A DNA stretch of 64,000 nt from Isoetes taiwanensis (Eukaryota; Streptophyta; Lycopodiopsida; Isoetales; Isoetaceae), in contig JAJEKV010000025.1 in assembly GCA_021234155.1 (NCBI GenBank), positions 13,706,283-13,770,282 on the forward strand, written 5' to 3'. Every line of letters begins with the position of its first letter. Positions within the stretch are counted from its first letter, which is position 1. Positions 63,252 to 64,000 of the stretch are shown piece by piece. The position numbers were made by a program, and so were the translations under genes. Below the pieces are notes generated by a model. The model had not been told where the DNA came from, did not search any database, and saw only the letters and a list, made by a program, of their open reading frames with translations.

Positions 63252-63892
63252 TTTTTTTTTTTGAAGAACTGTGTCATCAATATATTAAAAGAATGGTAAT
63301 GTTACAAAGCAAGTGAGGAGGAAGGAGAACTGCCCCAAAGAGACAGCGATACCTCGACACTCCACAACAAACTCACAGAAAAACTGCAACTCTACATCTT
63401 TTGCACAAAACCGACCATCACCATCTACAACACCCAAGAAGTCCCGCCAAATGGCAAACTTCCGCTCTACTACGATTTGAATACCAAAAGCTTTGAAATA
63501 GCTTGTACCGAAGTCGAGGAATCGAGAGGCCGCAGTATTCAATCCCTCGAAGATCCACAACCGCCGCCGCTTCCAAATCAGCCACACCAACCAAGCCACG
63601 ACAGATGCAATTGGTTTGCCGCCGCAAGAGCTGGCCAAGCACCAGATACACATGAAGCGGCAAATCACGGCTAGTCAATCTCACCTCAAACATAGCCCTA
63701 ACCCAATCCCGTGCAAACTGCAGTGAGGGCATAAAACCGCATAATGCTCCACGGGCCTCAACGATGAAGGCCACAACAAGGGCGAGAGGGCTCACACCCG
63801 CCTAAACCGACTCACAAGGGCATTCACCTCGAGCAATGGTGCACCACCCGCCACGTGAAGCACCCTAAGACCTTGGGGAAGTGGGCTCCATG
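63252..63892 (-). mobile_element. 5'-truncated LINE
   Basis: Minus-strand insertion with an A tail (T run at 63252-63262) and an 8-bp TCCTATGA duplication (63244-63251, 63893-63900). The uninterrupted site, TTTCCTATGAATTTTTGCC, occurs elsewhere (about 19441). Two overlapping minus-strand frames resemble the C-terminal zf-RVT region of plant LINE reverse transcriptases: RDLPLHVYLVLGQLL in one and WLVWLIWKRRRLWIFEGL in the other, so there is at least one frameshift. Dead by truncation. Confidence 0.8.
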
Positions 63893-63920
63893 TCCTATGA
63901 ATTTTTGCCTAGAATAGATA

Positions 63921-64000
63921 CCTCAAATAGAAAAAAGCTGGTCCACTCATAATGGTCGAAGAAATTAAACGACAAAAGATAATGCAATGCACACACACTG
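63921..64000. repeat. Element Y start, cut by window
   Basis: Matches 19471-19555 from CCTCAAATAG onward with the same T/Y junction, so the same junction was duplicated. Confidence 0.75.

Noticed and set aside
1-64000. CRISPR array or prokaryotic mobile system
   Set aside because: Repeats are tandem minisatellites or large modules without unique spacers of constant length; introns and plant transposons mark eukaryotic DNA.

Overview
This is eukaryotic nuclear DNA, most likely from a land plant with a large, repeat-rich genome. Evidence: an intron-containing secreted-protein gene with plant-type GT-AG introns and AATAAA signals; a fragment of a G-type (bulb/S-domain) lectin receptor gene; a CACTA-like DNA transposon; and a 5'-truncated LINE with a zf-RVT-like C-terminus. 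The sequence is AT-rich. No bacterial-style operons, CRISPR arrays, rRNA or convincing tRNA genes were seen. The species cannot be fixed from sequence alone.

The core of the window is one tandemly amplified gene. A single copy looks intact: 46287-47626 has three exons and encodes a 302-residue, cysteine-rich secreted protein with a signal peptide, five C-x3-C-P-x-G-type modules and a Ser/Thr-rich tail. About eight damaged copies lie at 151-1475, 3687-5018, 5941-9651, 11884-13217, 14139-17755, 56326-57355, 59340-59655 and 60899-61302. Every copy whose 5' side is visible up to exon 1, except the intact gene, has lost the promoter and signal peptide at the same breakpoint. There they are fused to an antisense fragment of a transposon-like protein (module T). 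Copies are separated by a ~1.6 kb 3' module that carries the polyadenylation signals.

A second, noncoding array (module U, 2-3 kb units) fills 21651-35477, 36996-46030 and 51516-55500. Each unit holds a minisatellite with a 19-bp period. Four mobile insertions with defined or nearly defined ends interrupt the arrays. They are a 4743-bp CACTA-like element with 3-bp target duplication that carries the lectin-receptor fragment (37105-41847), a 198-bp MITE with 4-bp duplication (61875-62072), a truncated LINE with 8-bp duplication (63252-63892), and a ~360-bp element ending in a (CTATT)n tail (24177-24536, 29756-30114). A further 2.4 kb element (X) interrupts exon 3 in two gene copies.

Sequence quality varies and limits every call. 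In about 1-37000, copies differ from the clean copies mainly at CAG/CTG/CCGG sites, by short indels and multi-base scrambles rather than C-to-T changes. This looks like base-calling error at methylated CHG/CG sites in unpolished long-read sequence. Several stretches (49395-50235, 51930-52330, 54185-54600, 57050-59400) read as alternating fragments of two unrelated repeats, which points to blended consensus of mis-collapsed repeats. Many of the 'pseudogenes' may therefore be better preserved in the real genome than they appear here.
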